NCBI GenBank assembly: GCA_016584305.1
Contig: JACEEZ010001248.1
Coordinates: 1-64,000, forward strand
Direction of reading: 5' to 3'
DNA length: 64,000 bases
Origin: Chionoecetes opilio
Lineage: Eukaryota; Arthropoda; Malacostraca; Decapoda; Majidae
Shown here: piece by piece, positions 20,884-31,352 of the stretch
Layout of the letters: each line of letters starts with the position of its first letter
Numbering within the stretch: the stretch's first letter is position 1
Position numbers and translations under genes: made by a program
Notes under the pieces: generated by a model
What the model was told of the DNA's origin: nothing
Database searches by the model: none
What the model saw: the letters and a program-made list of their open reading frames with translations, nothing else

Positions 20884-21883
20884 GAACAGCGGACGTTGGG
20901 GCGTCGAGGGCATGGCGTGTGTAGGTGGGCGCGCAGAGTGGAACTCAGCCACATACTTGAGCGCGTGGTACCTGGAAGGAATCCCACCTAACTCGCTCGT
21001 TGCACTAAGACACTAGTCTCGTAAGATATCACCGCGACGCAATAATACGTGTGGCCACACCGGGGGATATAGAGAATCTGATCTTCTCTCCCCTGTCTTC
21101 ACGGGGAGGCCAGGCGTGTGGTGGGTGCAGGTCAAAGGTTAGTGCTAACATATGTGTTAAGTGATGGCGTGAAGTGACGGCGAGAAGTGATCAAGGAGTG
21201 TTGGATCAACGTTATTCTTCTTCCTCGCCTCCTCACTCTCCCTCACCTTCTATCACTCTCCCTCACTTTCTCTCTCTCTCTCTCCTTCTCCTCCCCTCAT
21301 CTTCTCTCTCTCACTCTCTCACTCTCCCTCCTTCCCCTCGTGGACGTTCATCTGCAGAATACCTATGTCAGCATTAGTTCCCCTCATGGTAGATAAGGAA
21401 TATGTGGCGTAAGCATAACATCATTGCCTCTCTCTATCCACCCCCATCCTCAGTACTCTGCTTCTTCCCTCATTCTCTTCCATTCCCCCATTTATCCTTT
21501 TTTCCCTTCTATTCCCCATTCTCCACGTTCTCAGCCCTCACAATAGCCATACTATGACACAGATGAAGACACAAAATGACAATGACTCTCCAGATAACCC
21601 CTTCTAATTTTCCTGAAATCATGGATGTAGAAATGTAAGCATTAACGGCACCAGACGTCTGTAAATAAAAAAGAAACGTTGTCCTGGCGACTTCAGTGTT
21701 ATCTACGGTAGGCAAAGGTGGGGATATTTTTACAAGTATGTATAGGGAAAATAAATGGATTCAAACTGCTAGTAAACAAATTTAAAAGCAATGTAGAAAA
21801 GACGCGTTGTTCCGATTTTGAAGTTTTGATACCTATATGAGAGACAGTGGCTGGGCACATGGTATACAGATAGCAGAGCAGAC
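20884..21883. other. unassigned sequence, C/T-rich in part
   Basis: 21228-21345 is a CT-rich low-complexity tract. No coding or RNA feature was seen in the rest. Confidence 0.5.
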
Positions 21884-22374
21884 ACTGGAGGCAGTGGCGA
21901 TTATACAGGGGGGCCAGGGGGGGCCATGGCCCCCCCCAGATTTTCGGCTTGCTCCCTGCTTGGCCCCCCCACTTTCAAGCTGGTGGCAGCGGCCACCGCC
22001 GAGCACAACTCACTACCACGCCAGCAGGCTCTCGGCTCTCTGGCCTGCCAGTCGTCGGTCAACTCAGTTGACTGACTAGGTCAACTTCTTCGACTTCAGG
22101 AATCTTGAAGAACAAGTGCGAGAACTAGGGTGTTCAGCCAAGAGAGCCGAGAGTTCAGAGAAAGTTCAAGCCAAGGGTGTTAGGATTTATTACCAAGAGT
22201 GTTAAAAGTAGAAGTGCTGAGGTTATTCTAAAGCTTTATTTGGCTCTAGTCAGACCTCACCTAGACTATGCGGTGCAGTCTTGGTCTCCGTATTACAGGA
22301 TGGATATTGCCTTGTTAGAATCAGTGCAGAGAAGGATGACCAAAATGATTCATGGGATGCGTCACTTTAGTTAT

Positions 22375-22627
22375 GTTTGTTTGTTTGTTTAGAGGATAAT
22401 TCCTCAGAGCCATAGTGATCTACCGCTGCAGCTTAGTGTTGGCCGAAGCCACCACCCCGGGAGGGGGGTCACAACCCCCGGCTAACACCCGGTACCCATT
22501 CACTGCTGGGTGGACAGGGGCTCGGGTTTTAAGAAAGACCACCCATCTATCTTCGCTCCGCCCGGGGATCGAACCCGGGACTTCTCGGTTGTGAGCCGAG
22601 CGTGCTAACCACTACACTACGGAGAAG
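22375..22627 (-). mobile_element. tRNA-Val-type SINE
   Basis: Read on the minus strand from 22627, the head folds as a tRNA. It has A-box TAGTGTAGTGG (22609-22619), an anticodon stem CTCGG/CCGAG around loop CTCACAA, giving anticodon CAC (22591-22593; valine), and B-box GGTTCGATCC (22566-22575). The body follows (GGTACCGGGTGTTAGCCGG… region, 22440-22510) and a CAAACAAA tail at 22375-22392. It splits the CR1-like frame between HFSY and RLKLLN. A related body without the tRNA head lies at 49318-49416. Confidence 0.85.
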
Positions 22628-22747
22628 AGATTGAAACTATTAAATTTACACTCACTCGAGAGGCGTAGAGTAAGGGGCGATCTGATAGAAGTTTTTAAGT
22701 GGATAAAGGGATACAATATAGGCAATGTAGGAAAAGTTCTTAATGCT

Positions 22748-22957
22748 TGTAGTGTATGCGTGTCATCTAATAACTATTAACCCTGTACTTAAGGATAATT
22801 GTGTGTGTGAGTGTTTCATATTTATTGTTTCGTTTCAAGTCTTGTTTCGGGGCCCCGAGGCCAACCTGTTGAGTTGACCAGTCTGCTATGATTAAGGCAG
22901 TGCAAATAAAACGGGCAAAAGTAACGGATGTCTTCATCGGCCTGAATTACCACTACA
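22748..22957 (+). repeat. 5' LTR of the gypsy element
   Basis: 210 bp, TG…CA ends with 7-bp inverted termini; AATAAA near 22902 may be the poly-A signal. Confidence 0.9.
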
Positions 22958-22988
22958 AGCTATCTAGGCCCCTTCACAGTCACCAGTG

Positions 22989-23774
22989 ATGAAGCCTGAA
23001 GACTCTGCCGCCCGTGTAGATGGCCTGGCGACGGACCTCCGCTTGATACCAGAGTTCGACGGAGCGTTACATGCAGTGGGAGAATGGCTGGAGAAGCTGG
23101 AGCTGGTGTGCCGGCTGCGAGGGATTACTGAGCTACACACCGTCGTACCTCTTCGACTCACTGCAGGCGCATTCTCCGTCTACCAGCAGCTCAACAGCGC
23201 AGACAAAAACGACTTCAGCAAGATAAAAGCTGCGCTCATCTCCGCCTTCGCCGCGGATAAGTTTGTCGCCTACGAGCAGTTTGTCACTCGCCGGCTTCAG
23301 GATGGTGAGTCAGTTGACGTGTACTTGGCCTACCTGCGCCGCCTGGCTGCCCTGTTTGGAGGAATACCTGACAATGGCCTGATCTGTGCTTTTGTGGCTG
23401 GTCTTCCTAGTTCAGTCAGCCACATCCTGAGAGCCGGTTCACGCCTAGAAGACCTGGATATCACTCAGGTTTTGAGCCGGGCACGTGCCGTCCTGGTAGA
23501 GGGGGTCGCTGGCGCCGGGACGACAACACCCCTGGATGGCTCTGGGCGATCGCACATGACAACTCCGGCGTCGACTAGTGTGGTGTGTCATGTGTGTAAC
23601 CAACCGAATCACTACGCCCGTGACTGTCTGGCCGGGCGCGGCGGGCGCCGTGGAAGCCGCAGCAACGTGCGTTGTTTCAGCTGTAGGCAGCTCGGCCACA
23701 TTGCTTCATCGTGCCCGGGAAACGGCTCGGGAGAGGTAGCACTGGCGCCAGCTTCCTCTCCGGACTGTCTGTAA
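22989..23774 (+). CDS. gypsy Gag with two CCHC zinc knuckles
   Basis: 261 codons from ATG 22989 to TAA 23772-23774. The N-terminal two thirds resemble the retrotransposon Gag capsid region (FDGALHAVGEWLEKLEL, later VDVYLAYLRRLAALFGG). The C-terminus carries CHVCNQPNHYARDC and CFSCRQLGHIASSC, both CX2CX4HX4C nucleic-acid-binding knuckles. Gag would form the particle that packages element RNA. It overlaps pol by about 60 bases, in a different frame, so Pol would need a -1 frameshift or an equivalent mechanism. The frame is intact. Confidence 0.85.
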   Translation: MKPEDSAARVDGLATDLRLIPEFDGALHAVGEWLEKLELVCRLRGITELHTVVPLRLTAGAFSVYQQLNSADKNDFSKIKAALISAFAADKFVAYEQFVTRRLQDGESVDVYLAYLRRLAALFGGIPDNGLICAFVAGLPSSVSHILRAGSRLEDLDITQVLSRARAVLVEGVAGAGTTTPLDGSGRSHMTTPASTSVVCHVCNQPNHYARDCLAGRGGRRGSRSNVRCFSCRQLGHIASSCPGNGSGEVALAPASSPDCL

Positions 23775-25798
23775 CGAGCGCCCTGCCGACGGTTCGGTTG
23801 TTTGTTGATGGAGTAAAGTGTGACGTCCTTGTCGACACCGGCAGCACGAGGTGCATCGTGTACGCCCCCACGTGCTCTCGTTGGAAGAAAGTGAACGTTA
23901 GCATGACTACGATGAGCGGTGAGCGTTGTGTGTGTATGGGGATGGGTGAGGTGCATGTCCAACTGCTCTCGGGACCGTCAGTGACAATGAGTGCGCTTGT
24001 GATGCGAACCAGGCCGCTTGGTTTATACTTTGTTATGGGTATGAATGGTATAAATGCCTTGCGTGGTGTGACAGTGCGCTCGTTGGACGACGTAAAGCTT
24101 GGTATCAAGGAATCCGAGGTCGTGACAGCGGCGGCAACTGTCTTACAGAGAGACGTTGATGAAAAGGACTTTGGAGTGACATATGACGTGAAAGCCCGCA
24201 CGTGGACTGTGTCATGGAAGTGGAGCAGTGGCACGGGGCCACCGCGACTGCAGAATACAGTTTCAGAGTATCGCGTGCCTCAAGCGGCCCGGCAGGAATA
24301 CGAGAATGAACTGTGTCAATGGATCAAGGATGGTTGGCTGGTTCCGTACAGTAAGGTTGTTCACGGGCCAGTGAGAGGAACTATTCCCCTGATGGCTGTT
24401 GTGCAACGTAATAAGAAAAAAGTAAGCCCAGTGATGGACTTTCGTGAACTTAACTCTTATCTTGATGTGCACACCGCCGATGCGGACGTCTGCGCGGAGA
24501 AAATTAGAGAGTGGCGCAGACGGGGTCAGAGAGAGTCTCTCCTGGATTTGCGTAAAGCCTACCTGCAAATTCATGTCCACCAGTCGCTGTGGTCATACCA
24601 GACGGTGGTGTTTCGAGGAATGCGGTACTGCCTGACAAGGTTGGGCTTTGGGCTGAACATCGCACCTCTCGTCCTGAAAAAGGTTTTGAGCACTGTGCTG
24701 AGCTGGGACGAGAGAATTAATTCCGCCGCCTCACCGTATCTGGACGACATACTAGTGGACGAAAGTGTGGCCTCTGCAGCGGAAGTTGAGAATCACCTAA
24801 GCCGACACGGCCTGATCTGCAAGCCTGCCGAGCGTGTGCACGAAGGAGCTCGAGTGCTTGGCATGAGAGTTTGGGGGGAGCGCCGATGCCTCTTTTGGAA
24901 ATGGGACAACAACATCGCAGACATGCCTGAGAAACTGACGAGGCGGACGGTGTTCTCTCTGTGCGGGCAGTTGACAAGTCACCTGCCTGTGTGCGGCTGG
25001 CTGAGAGTGGCGGCGTCATACCTGAAAAGGCGTGCCAATGCGGCCACCACTTCCTGGGAAGATGAGGTCACCGACTCAAAGCTGCGCTTTATGATCGAGG
25101 AAACATTGAAGCAGGTGAAGAGATCAGATCCGGCCCGAGGACGGTGGGATGTGAAGGGTGATGAAAATTCGTTGTGGGTAGATGCAAGTTCTCTCGCGCT
25201 AGGAGCAGTTTTAGAGGTGAACGGCGACGTTATAGAAGACGCATGCTGGTTGCGACGGGATGAGTGCTCTCACATAAACCTTGCTGAGCTGGATGCAGTC
25301 ATCAAGGGGCTGAATCTCGCCATTGCTTGGAAAATGAGTAAGTTAACCATTATGACAGATTCCAGGACCGTGTATTATTGGGTGAAGGACACTTTGTCAA
25401 AGAAAGCACGAGTGAAGACCAAGGCCTCAAGCGAGATGCTGATCCGCAGGCGTTTAGAGACGCTGCGGGCCATCGTTGAAGAATATGGCCTAAGTTTAGA
25501 TATAAGGTTCGTGTCTTCCACCGAGAACAAAGTTGACGCGCTCACTCGGGTGCCGAAGAGGTGGCTTGGCCCTGAGAGAGTCCAGCTGGCATGTGGAGCT
25601 GCCGTCGCCATCACTGAGCAGGACATCGCCAAGATCCACGTGACCAGCGGACATCCAGGTATCAAGCATACGCTATATTTCTGCAAAAGACTCTATCCCA
25701 CAGTTCAACGGCAGCAGGTACGTGATGTTATTCAAGTATGCCGTGAATGTCAGTCCATCGACCCGGCGCCCGAGACATGGCAAAAAGGGGAGTTGTGA
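23711..25798 (+). CDS. gypsy Pol part 1: protease, RT, RNase H, integrase zinc finger (premature stop)
   Basis: Open frame of about 695 codons, overlapping gag in the -1 frame; the nominal start is GTG, so no independent start is implied. Domains in order: aspartic protease with VDTGSTRCIV (about residues 40-50); RT with VMDFRELNSY, LLDLRKAYLQI (motif A), RLGFGLNIAP and YLDD (24737-24748); RNase H with WVDASS, NLAELDAV, MTDSRTVYYW and NKVDALTR; the H2C2 integrase finger (HVTSGHPGIKH…CRECQS). TGA at 25796-25798 ends it, but the same frame continues after it into the integrase core. A single nonsense change is therefore the only visible lesion. Confidence 0.88.
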   Translation: MPGKRLGRGSTGASFLSGLSVTSALPTVRLFVDGVKCDVLVDTGSTRCIVYAPTCSRWKKVNVSMTTMSGERCVCMGMGEVHVQLLSGPSVTMSALVMRTRPLGLYFVMGMNGINALRGVTVRSLDDVKLGIKESEVVTAAATVLQRDVDEKDFGVTYDVKARTWTVSWKWSSGTGPPRLQNTVSEYRVPQAARQEYENELCQWIKDGWLVPYSKVVHGPVRGTIPLMAVVQRNKKKVSPVMDFRELNSYLDVHTADADVCAEKIREWRRRGQRESLLDLRKAYLQIHVHQSLWSYQTVVFRGMRYCLTRLGFGLNIAPLVLKKVLSTVLSWDERINSAASPYLDDILVDESVASAAEVENHLSRHGLICKPAERVHEGARVLGMRVWGERRCLFWKWDNNIADMPEKLTRRTVFSLCGQLTSHLPVCGWLRVAASYLKRRANAATTSWEDEVTDSKLRFMIEETLKQVKRSDPARGRWDVKGDENSLWVDASSLALGAVLEVNGDVIEDACWLRRDECSHINLAELDAVIKGLNLAIAWKMSKLTIMTDSRTVYYWVKDTLSKKARVKTKASSEMLIRRRLETLRAIVEEYGLSLDIRFVSSTENKVDALTRVPKRWLGPERVQLACGAAVAITEQDIAKIHVTSGHPGIKHTLYFCKRLYPTVQRQQVRDVIQVCRECQSIDPAPETWQKGEL

Positions 25799-26671
25799 GT
25801 TTCGGAAATTTGGGGCAGAGTCAGTATGGACATATGTCATGTCAATAATCAACATTACCTTACTCTTATAGATTGCGGCCCATCACGTTACGCCATCTGG
25901 AGGGGCATCAGACGTCAAGACACCGCCAGCGTCACCGAGCAGCTGGAGTCTGTGTTTTTGGAGCGAGGAGCGCCCAAGGAGCTGCTAACTGACAACGCCA
26001 CCAGCTTCCGCAGCTCCTTGTTCGGCGAGTTCGCCAATCGCTGGGGCATAGCAATCCGATACCGTTGTGCCCATGTCCCGTCAGGCAACGGTATATCAGA
26101 GCGATGCTATCGAACGGTGAAAACTATACTGGCGCGGAAAGGTTGTTCTGTGGCAGAGGTGGTTTACCGCTACAACGTGATGCCACGAGGGAACGACGCT
26201 GCATCCGCCCCTGCCAACCAGATATTTAGGTACGAGGTGAGGCTGTTCGGCATCGACGAGGTGAGGCAGCAAAATCAGTCAGCGGACGACCAGCACCGCT
26301 ATAGCGTCGGGGATCGCGTGTGGATCCGCCACCCCAGCAGGCGCTGCGACTCCAGGAGCCTCGAGGGCACGGTGACGCGACTTGTATCGCCCCAGAATGT
26401 CGAGGTTGACGGTATGCCTCGCCATGTGCGTGATCTGCGGTTGGTCACTTCACCATTGCCCACCCCGGGGGAACTTTCAGCGTCAGAGCAGCCGGATGTA
26501 CATCCGGTAGAGGAAGACGACGCCTTGTTGATCCAGGTGCCGGGCCCTGCGAGGAGCTCCGAGGATGAAGGCACAATCGAGGAGGGAGCAGATAGTCCAG
26601 AAAGACCGCAGCTGCGTCGGGGTTCCCGGGAGCGCCGACCTACGCAACTATGTCAATATAGTGATCTATAG
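25799..26671 (+). pseudogene. gypsy Pol part 2: integrase core and C-terminus
   Basis: Same frame as part 1, separated by one stop codon. The core shows the D-D-E pattern: MDICHVNNQ, LLTDNATSFRSS and SGNGISERCYR. A C-terminal region follows with VGDRVWIRHPS, then an acidic, proline-containing tail ending at 26671 (TAG 26669-26671), just before the polypurine tract. The integrase would insert the cDNA; here it is cut off from the upstream enzymes by the stop. No chromodomain is evident. Confidence 0.85.
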
Positions 26672-26684
26672 GATCAGGGGGGAG

Positions 26685-26894
26685 TGTAGTGTATGCGTGT
26701 CATCTAATAACTATTAACCCTGTACTTAAGGATAATTGTGTGTGTGAGTGTTTCATATTTATTGTTTCGTTTCAAGTCTTGTTTCGGGGCCCCGAGGCCA
26801 ACCTGTTGAGTTGACCAGTCTGCTATGATTAAGGCAGTGCAAATAAAACGGGCAAAAGTAACGGTTGTCTTCATCGGCCTGAGTTACCACTACA
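26685..26894 (+). repeat. 3' LTR of the gypsy element
   Basis: 210 bp, identical to the 5' LTR except for two substitutions seen near the 3' end. Confidence 0.9.
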
Positions 26895-27359
26895 ATGCTA
26901 GTAAGCAGGGTAAAACAAGAAGTAACGGATTCAAGCTGGAAAAGCGTAGATTTAAAAAGGAAATTGGGAGAAACGGGTTCACAAATAGGGTGATGAATGA
27001 TTGGAATGGACTAAGTCGTCAGATGGTCAATGCGGAGTCTATTGGGGTCTTTAAAAGGAGTCTGGATAAGTTCATGGTTCATGGATGGGGAAGAGAGGTG
27101 GATATAGGTAAAGTTAAGTAACAGGAACTACCACGTGTAGGTCTCGCGGCCTCTTGTAGCTTCCTTATTTTCTTATGTTCTTATGAGAACTACAACATCT
27201 CAGTGACACACGGTGGTAGTGTCGGGCCAGTCCTTGTGACAACGCTTTGCTGCGGCTGGAATGTATGATAAGACTCCTGAAGGAGACTTCTGCAGATGAC
27301 AATGGATCTCGAGCTGTACCAGCTCGAGGTATATACTTGCGCAGGTAGACGCAGTCTTT

Positions 27360-28195
27360 TTACTTACTGCATTTTTTCTCAGAAATTTTAGGAAAAATTC
27401 ATGAAGTATCACAGCAGCTACAGGAAAAACAAGCAGACCTAGGAAAAGCAGTCAAGCTCATTTCATCACTCAGCGAAGATTTAGCTGATATGCGAAACTC
27501 CAAATTGATCCAGCATTACTCTGAGAAGGTTAGTGACTCTGTAAGAAATGTTGCATTTCACCATTAATGACATGAAATCGGAGAAGAAAACCTGGACAAC
27601 TGGATGAATTCATGGTGCTGGAAACAAGCGGTCAAAGATCGGACTCAAGGCACGCCAGCACATCAGCATCGTGTATGAAGTATCAGACTGTTTGACTAGC
27701 GAATTAGACCGTGGTTTTTTCAAACACTAATGTGCGATTTTTTGTGGTATTTCAGCTCTCTGTCTAGAAAGACAGACACTCTTGTCTGAAGAAAATGTGA
27801 AGGCATTTACAGTTGCCTACTCAGTCAATAAAAGTTATTAAAAACATGAGATACCTCTAGTGACAAAATTAGTCATGAAAGAACCTGAGCAACCTACATC
27901 CATCGCACACTTCCTGTATTTCTATGTCCCTACAAGGGTGCATTGGACTGTTTGTACAAGTTATTGTTGATAGCCGTAACTCTTTCTGTTACCAGCCGCC
28001 AGCGCTTCATGTGAGAGAAGCTTTTCAAATATTCAATGGGTGAAAACATTTCTCAGAAATTCTATGATAAGTGCCAGACTAAGTAACATCGCACTATAAA
28101 CGATTGAAAGTGCACTCGCTGAGGGAAGGGATTGAGATGGCCTTGTTGATGAATTTGACAGTCGGCATGGTAATCGTAGCATTAAGCTGCACTAA
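27360..28195 (+). pseudogene. decayed hAT transposase (DUF4371/ZMYM-like type), C-terminal half
   Basis: Coding resemblance is scattered over three frames. LISSLSEDLADMRNSK and YEVSDCLTSELDR lie around 27455-27710. The hAT dimerisation block lies near 28000-28130 (SVTSAS-type start, FSN/WVKTFLRNSM, ARLSNIAL, ESALAEGI). This is the pattern of the DUF4371-containing hAT transposases. Several stops and frameshifts are present and the N-terminal zinc finger and first catalytic Asp are absent. It is the natural cargo of the 21892-28720 hAT element. Confidence 0.7.
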
Positions 28196-28929
28196 ATATA
28201 TTGCTGCCCAATGAAAACCGTATCATCAGCATTGTGTCTAATGTAGCATTTGCATGCCCATGTCTGAAAACCATAGCTATTCGCCTACAGTATATTCCAC
28301 GTGTGAGGTTATAGGTACATATCAGACATTTCTGTTGATGTGCATTGTAAAGAACTGCCATATTTTTTGCATTTTAATTGTTCAGTAAGTTTAGTATTAT
28401 GCTTATTGGTTAATACCTTTTGTTTTCAATAAAACGTACCCGAGAGCATAGATTTTCACATTTCCAGCTAAGATTATTATACTCACCAAGCAGAGAAAAT
28501 GGATCAGAGACTCTCAGATGAACTTTCGTTCAATTCTTCTCCAATTAGACCTCATACTGACCCTGGAAAGTGGTCAACTTTCAATTTGTTTTATGGTGCT
28601 CACAGCAAAGCCCCCCCCTCAAGTTACAAACCCTCCAAACTTCTGTCTTGTCCCCCCACATTTACCTGGCCCCAAGATGCCCCCCCCCCCCCTAATTTTT
28701 CGGTGCTAGAAACGCCACTGACTGGAGGTACGAATGTCCCCCTGGATTACCAGACACCTGACTTTGATTTGACACTGACACTCAGGCGGTGATTTGACAC
28801 CTCAGACCTCCAACATGTGGAAGCTTTATCCATTCTCAGATGATGGACCTGATCATTCTGATGCCCTATTAGAGCTTCCAGTGGATTATTCTTAAAGCAG
28901 CTTTCAAAACATTTGGCCATCCTATGCAT

Positions 28930-29182
28930 TGCATTGCTGGGTTGTCCTGCTTGATAGTCAGGACTACAAGGAGTAAGCTAGAAGGCAACAGCCATGTTTG
29001 TGCATATGCCAACATCATGTCTGTATGAGCAAGGTTTCTCAAGCTTAGTTTTAATCAAGGCATAGAATAGGAATGCCATTCTGAATTTGGATCCTCGTAT
29101 GCCCGTTGCACTTGAAAATTGTCTGATGCCTCGATTTAAGCTGATAGCAGACAAACTGCAACAGCAGCCAAACCCCTGACTT
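28930..29182 (+). pseudogene. hAT transposase C-terminal fragment (ZBED5-like)
   Basis: In one plus-strand frame MPTSCLYEQGFSSLVLIK… then NAILNLDPRMPVALENC and FKLIADKLQQQ (about 29005-29180) match the C-terminal dimerisation region of ZBED5/FAM200-type hAT transposases, ending at a stop. Upstream 28740-28930 may belong to the same gene but is too decayed to read. It lies just outside the right end of the 21892-28720 hAT, so it is a separate remnant, different from the ZBED-type copy at 58417-60193. Confidence 0.65.
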
Positions 29183-29569
29183 TTGTTTCTTGAAGGAAAA
29201 GGCTTTGTTTTCTGGATTACCAAATATAACGCATATTAGGTGCAATTTTACTTTAGTTTCATGAAGAAAAAAAAAAATGCATTTGCTGTGGAATTCCGAA
29301 GGTATGTTTAATTTTTCCTTGTATATTTATAGTTTTAGACTGCATGTGTTATTATACAGAAGAATATTTAAACTGTGTATTTAAAATAAGAGTGAAACTG
29401 CTTTTTCCTACCTATATATTTTGAAGAATAATATAGTTAGATTTAAAATGTCAGAGCCGTGAGATTTTAAAATAATATTATTTTGTCTTGTGAATCTAGC
29501 AGTTTTCACCTAATTACAGTTTCCAGCTATTGCTTGCATTGTTACGGACCAACTTGGACCGTATCTTCT
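29183..29569. other. unassigned A/T-rich spacer
   Basis: No coding, RNA or repeat feature seen. Confidence 0.5.
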
Positions 29570-29777
29570 GCTGAAGACATCAGCCAGAGAAGACTAAGTC
29601 GACTTATGGTGGCAGTGAGTACTGGAAGTTCGCGGAATGAGATGTCCCTCAACATGCTTCTCGCGTGTCTATATTCCCTAATGTCGACGGCTGCAATCTT
29701 CTTATTGTCATTGTCACCAACATTACACCTGTGAATAGAAGGGTGGATTTTGATCTTATAGCGGCAATCATACCCAT
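29570..29777 (-). pseudogene. large uncharacterised metazoan protein, fragment downstream of the insertion
   Basis: On the minus strand, starting at 29777, GMIAAIRSKS continues directly from DGM at 31353 once the 29778-31352 element is removed. After a frameshift, DNDNKKIAAVDIREYRHARS and LLWLMSS follow. The family is a large (over 1000-residue) protein of unknown function found repeatedly in cnidarian and arthropod genomes, recognisable by DHN..TLDG..TFHGMG. The repeated, fragmentary occurrence suggests a transposon gene. No function is assigned. Confidence 0.6.
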
Positions 29778-31352
29778 TAGTCCGGCAGCCACCAGGCTCA
29801 ACCTTGTTTCAGAGTCTTAAGGTTTTTTTTCAGTTGATTTTGTTTGCCCATATATCCAGTTTGAAAACTGTCTTGGTTGGCTCGCTGTCAACCTTGGGCA
29901 ATTTGAGATAATTAGCATAAAACAAAATGGCCGCCAAGGAAATATCAAAATACATAATATACCATAATTTCCTTACAAAGTGACATAACCGGTCAACCAA
30001 TACATGGATTCCAGGGTATTTTGACGTAGAAAATTTATTTCTGGTATTTTCATATCCAAAATGACCACCATTTTCAAAATGACTGCCTTTTTCATTTATT
30101 TTTTTATTTATATACTTATACTAGTATATAGGAATATTACGTGTTCAACATGAAAGTAATAAAGATTGACAGTTTTTTTAGTCAGATCGTTTTGAGTCCT
30201 CAATTTCGTATGGGTGTTAAGCCCCACGACGCACTCTCTGGGGGAGTAGTGCGAGGGGGGCTCAACGGGGGGGGGAGGGGGTTGATACTGGCTTTGCTTC
30301 ATATACATGTACACTTCAATTGTAAATTGTAAACTGTAGCAATAACTTATCCTAGTACCACTCTAACACTTAGAACATTGGTCTCTGTTAAAGGCCGAGG
30401 GTTTATCCTTTTACCACCTTTAACAGCATGCACTTTCATGTATGGGATACAACTAGGTTCACACAGTTTATGTACTACTCCTAGCCCGATCGTTCATCCA
30501 GTGCCATTTAAGTCCCGTGCGATCTGTACACCATCCGAATGAATTAAGCCCTCTCATTCTTGGCTCGGCTCTCCCGCGTTGGCACACCCTGTCTATTCAG
30601 GTACGGTTATCTAACTTAAATGGGGAAAATTAGATAACATTTGGGACACTAAGTTACATCTTAGCTGACACTGAAACCCATGCTGGGTTTCACAGCAATG
30701 AAGTCACCAGTGTGCCCTGGTAGTGCAAGGACATTCACTCGGTTATGATAAACAATAAACAGAGAAATAAAATGCCACACAACAAATGGATGTGAGGATT
30801 ACGAGGAAACAAACACGTGAGGATCAATCACCTATACATATCTGATGTGAATATAGCATGTTCAGGCATCCCTAGTTTTCAACAGTTTCTTTAAAAAACT
30901 ATACACACTGTACCTTCAGATAATTTCATGAGTAAATGTACAAAATAGTAAAATCTACTAGTAAATTAACAGTGTACGAATCATACATACGTCAAAATTA
31001 CGATTTGTACACTTCAAATTCTTATTTGTTGGGCAGCCATTTTGAAAACGGTGGCCATTTTGAATTTGAAAATACCAGAAATAGATTTTCTGGATCAAAA
31101 TACCCTGGAATTCATGTATTGGTTGACCCTCTGTGTGAATTTTCAAGGGATGTATGGTATTTTATGTATTTTGATATAATTTTGGCGGCCATTTTGTTTT
31201 ATGCTAATGATCTCAAATTGCCCAAGGCTGACAGCGAGCCAACATATATATTTTTCAAACCGGATATGTTGGCAAACAAAATCCACTGAAAAAAAAACTT
31301 AAGACCCCAAAACAAGGTTATAAGAAAAAATGTACTTTTGGCTGCCGGACTA
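29778..31352. mobile_element. 1.6-kb DNA transposon with ~320-bp TIRs (TAGTC family), CAT duplication
   Basis: TAGTCCGGCAGCCA at 29778 is inverted at 31339-31352, and similarity continues about 320 bp inward on both sides (29778-30095 against 31030-31352; e.g. GGCAATTTGAGAT, AAACAAAATGGCCGCC, CAACCAATACATG). CAT lies directly outside both ends (29775-29777 and 31353-31355). The interrupted minus-strand coding sequence reads in frame when one copy is removed (FDG-MGMIAA), which confirms a 3-bp duplication. The interior (30100-31030) has no transposase; a C/G-run region lies at 30230-30290. It shares its terminus with the 7.5-kb element at 2384-9887. Confidence 0.85.

Larger units (their letters stand above)
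22748..26894 (+). mobile_element. Ty3/gypsy LTR retrotransposon, nearly intact, 4.15 kb
   Basis: Two 210-bp LTRs (22748-22957, 26685-26894), each TGTAGTG…CACTACA, flank gag and pol. ATGCT is repeated outside both ends (22743-22747 and 26895-26899). A G-rich polypurine tract (AGGGGGGAG) lies directly before the 3' LTR. The LTRs differ at only two positions by eye, so insertion was recent. Domain order gag, protease, RT, RNase H, integrase is that of Ty3/gypsy. No envelope gene is present. One in-frame stop interrupts pol. The primer-binding site after the 5' LTR is not obvious. Confidence 0.9.
22128..27184 (+). mobile_element. CR1-like LINE, copy A, 3' part, split by a SINE and a gypsy element
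   Basis: Fragments at 22128-22374, 22628-22747 and 26900-27184 join into one ORF2 C-terminus: GFITKSVKSRSAEVILKLYL, LVRPHLDYAVQSWSPYY, RLKLLNLHSLERRRVRGDLI, then NGFKLEKRRFKKEIG… FKRSLDKF and a stop at 27121. The 3' end is short TTCTTATG repeats. GAGAACTA at 22120-22127 and 27185-27192 is the likely target duplication. RT and endonuclease are absent (5' truncation). The same family, in minus orientation and longer, lies at 57374-63640. Confidence 0.85.
21892..28720 (+). mobile_element. hAT transposon with 8-bp duplication, carrying nested elements
   Basis: The left end CAGTGGCG at 21892 and the right end CGCCACTG at 28720 are inverted copies. Each is preceded or followed directly by ACTGGAGG (21884-21891 and 28721-28728), a perfect 8-bp duplication as made by hAT transposases. 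Both ends continue with G- or C-runs (GGGGGGCC… / …CCCCCCCCC). Inside, a CR1-like LINE occupies 22128-27184, followed by a decayed hAT transposase (27360-28195) on the plus strand. Without the nested LINE the element would be about 1.8 kb, so the 5' part of its own gene has been lost. Confidence 0.85.

Noticed and set aside
22560..22628. Possible functional tRNA-Val gene
   Set aside because: It is continuous with a SINE body and tail and interrupts a LINE frame, so it is the SINE head. Terminal stem pairing for a mature tRNA is not convincing.
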